Positions 14,628 to 14,757 of a DNA stretch of 14,757 nucleotides are shown here, piece by piece. The DNA comes from Paludibacteraceae bacterium (lineage in GTDB: Bacteria > Bacteroidota > Bacteroidia > Bacteroidales > Paludibacteraceae). Position 1 is the first letter of the stretch, and every line of letters begins with the position of its first letter. The translations under genes and the position numbers were made by a program. Under the pieces are notes generated by a model. The model was not told where the DNA came from and did not search any database. It saw only the letters and a program-made list of their open reading frames with translations. The DNA is taken from the NCBI GenBank assembly GCA_904502115.1, contig CAJGDW010000031.1, positions 1-14,757 of the forward strand, given 5' to 3'.

Positions 14628-14707
14628 AAGTTTGAGCAAGCCGAGTGCAGAGTCAAACTTGTTTGAACTATGCCGAGGCGCCGCCAAACTTCATGAGGGC
14701 GCAGCCC
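14628..14707 (+). terminator. Multi-hairpin region after xseA with AGCCGAGTGCA motif
   Basis: AAGTTTGA (14628-14635) can pair with TCAAACTT (14653-14660). The same TCAAAC (14653-14658) can instead pair with GTTTGA (14661-14666), so the two stems exclude each other. GGGC-GCA-GCCC (14697-14707) is a second small hairpin, and GGCGCC (14677-14682) is self-complementary. The AGCCGAGTGCA motif (14639-14649) lies in the loop of the first stem. It begins 4 bases after the xseA stop and may end or protect the transcript. No U-tract follows. Confidence 0.45.
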
Positions 14708-14712
14708 GAATA

Positions 14713-14757
14713 ATCGCGAAATCGTTAAATCGATTCACCGATTCGTCGATTCGTCGA
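14713..14757. repeat. 8-bp-period array after xseA, running off the right edge
   Basis: TCG (once CCG) recurs at 14714, 14722, 14730, 14738, 14746 and 14754, an exact 8-bp period over six units. The last units are CGATTCGT, one base different from CGATTAGT, the rel-strand form of the octamer at 4067-4146. The first part (AATCGTTAA, 14720-14728) also matches the array at 11757. Its true end lies outside the window. Confidence 0.85.

Overview
The window looks like a chromosomal segment from a member of the Bacteroidota, probably class Bacteroidia. The evidence is a PorP/SprF-type outer-membrane protein, a large secreted protein with the gliding/type IX secretion C-terminal domain, an OmpA/PD40 protein, TAnnTTTG-type promoter boxes and start codons without clear Shine-Dalgarno sequences. 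I see no tRNA, rRNA, CRISPR array, insertion sequence or phage gene.

Left part (minus strand, 11654 down to 1): nine genes run in one direction with very tight junctions. In transcription order they are a small outer-membrane barrel-like protein; a three-gene membrane cassette (YtxH-like, holin-like, small basic protein); a three-gene surface cassette (SprB-like adhesin, PorE-like TPR/PD40/OmpA protein, PorP/SprF protein); then, after a 165-bp gap, the bifunctional (p)ppGpp synthetase/hydrolase Rel; and, overlapping it by ATGA, a signal-peptide-bearing M3 metallopeptidase whose C-terminus lies beyond the left edge. The surface cassette is the best functional story: a type IX secretion cargo with a type-B C-terminal domain, its likely SprF-type partner, and a periplasmic/outer-membrane scaffold that can bind peptidoglycan.

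Right part (plus strand, 11808 to 14623): an RluA-family pseudouridine synthase, a MORN-repeat secreted protein and xseA (exonuclease VII large subunit) are packed with one-base gaps and the same TAATATG junction twice. No xseB follows before the window ends. The two arms diverge from 11655-11807, which holds a good -7 box for each direction.

The unusual material is in the three intergenic spaces (4055-4219, 11655-11807, 14624-14757). Each contains an array with an exact 8-bp period built on related octamers (CGACTAAT, i.e. ATTAGTCG on the other strand, or CGATTCGT). Two of the three also carry an 11-bp motif AGCCGArTGCA and small GC-rich hairpins, in the same order after an upstream stop codon. 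These look like copies of one dispersed intergenic element, and one array sits directly in front of rel. No stretch over 300 bp lacks a gene.
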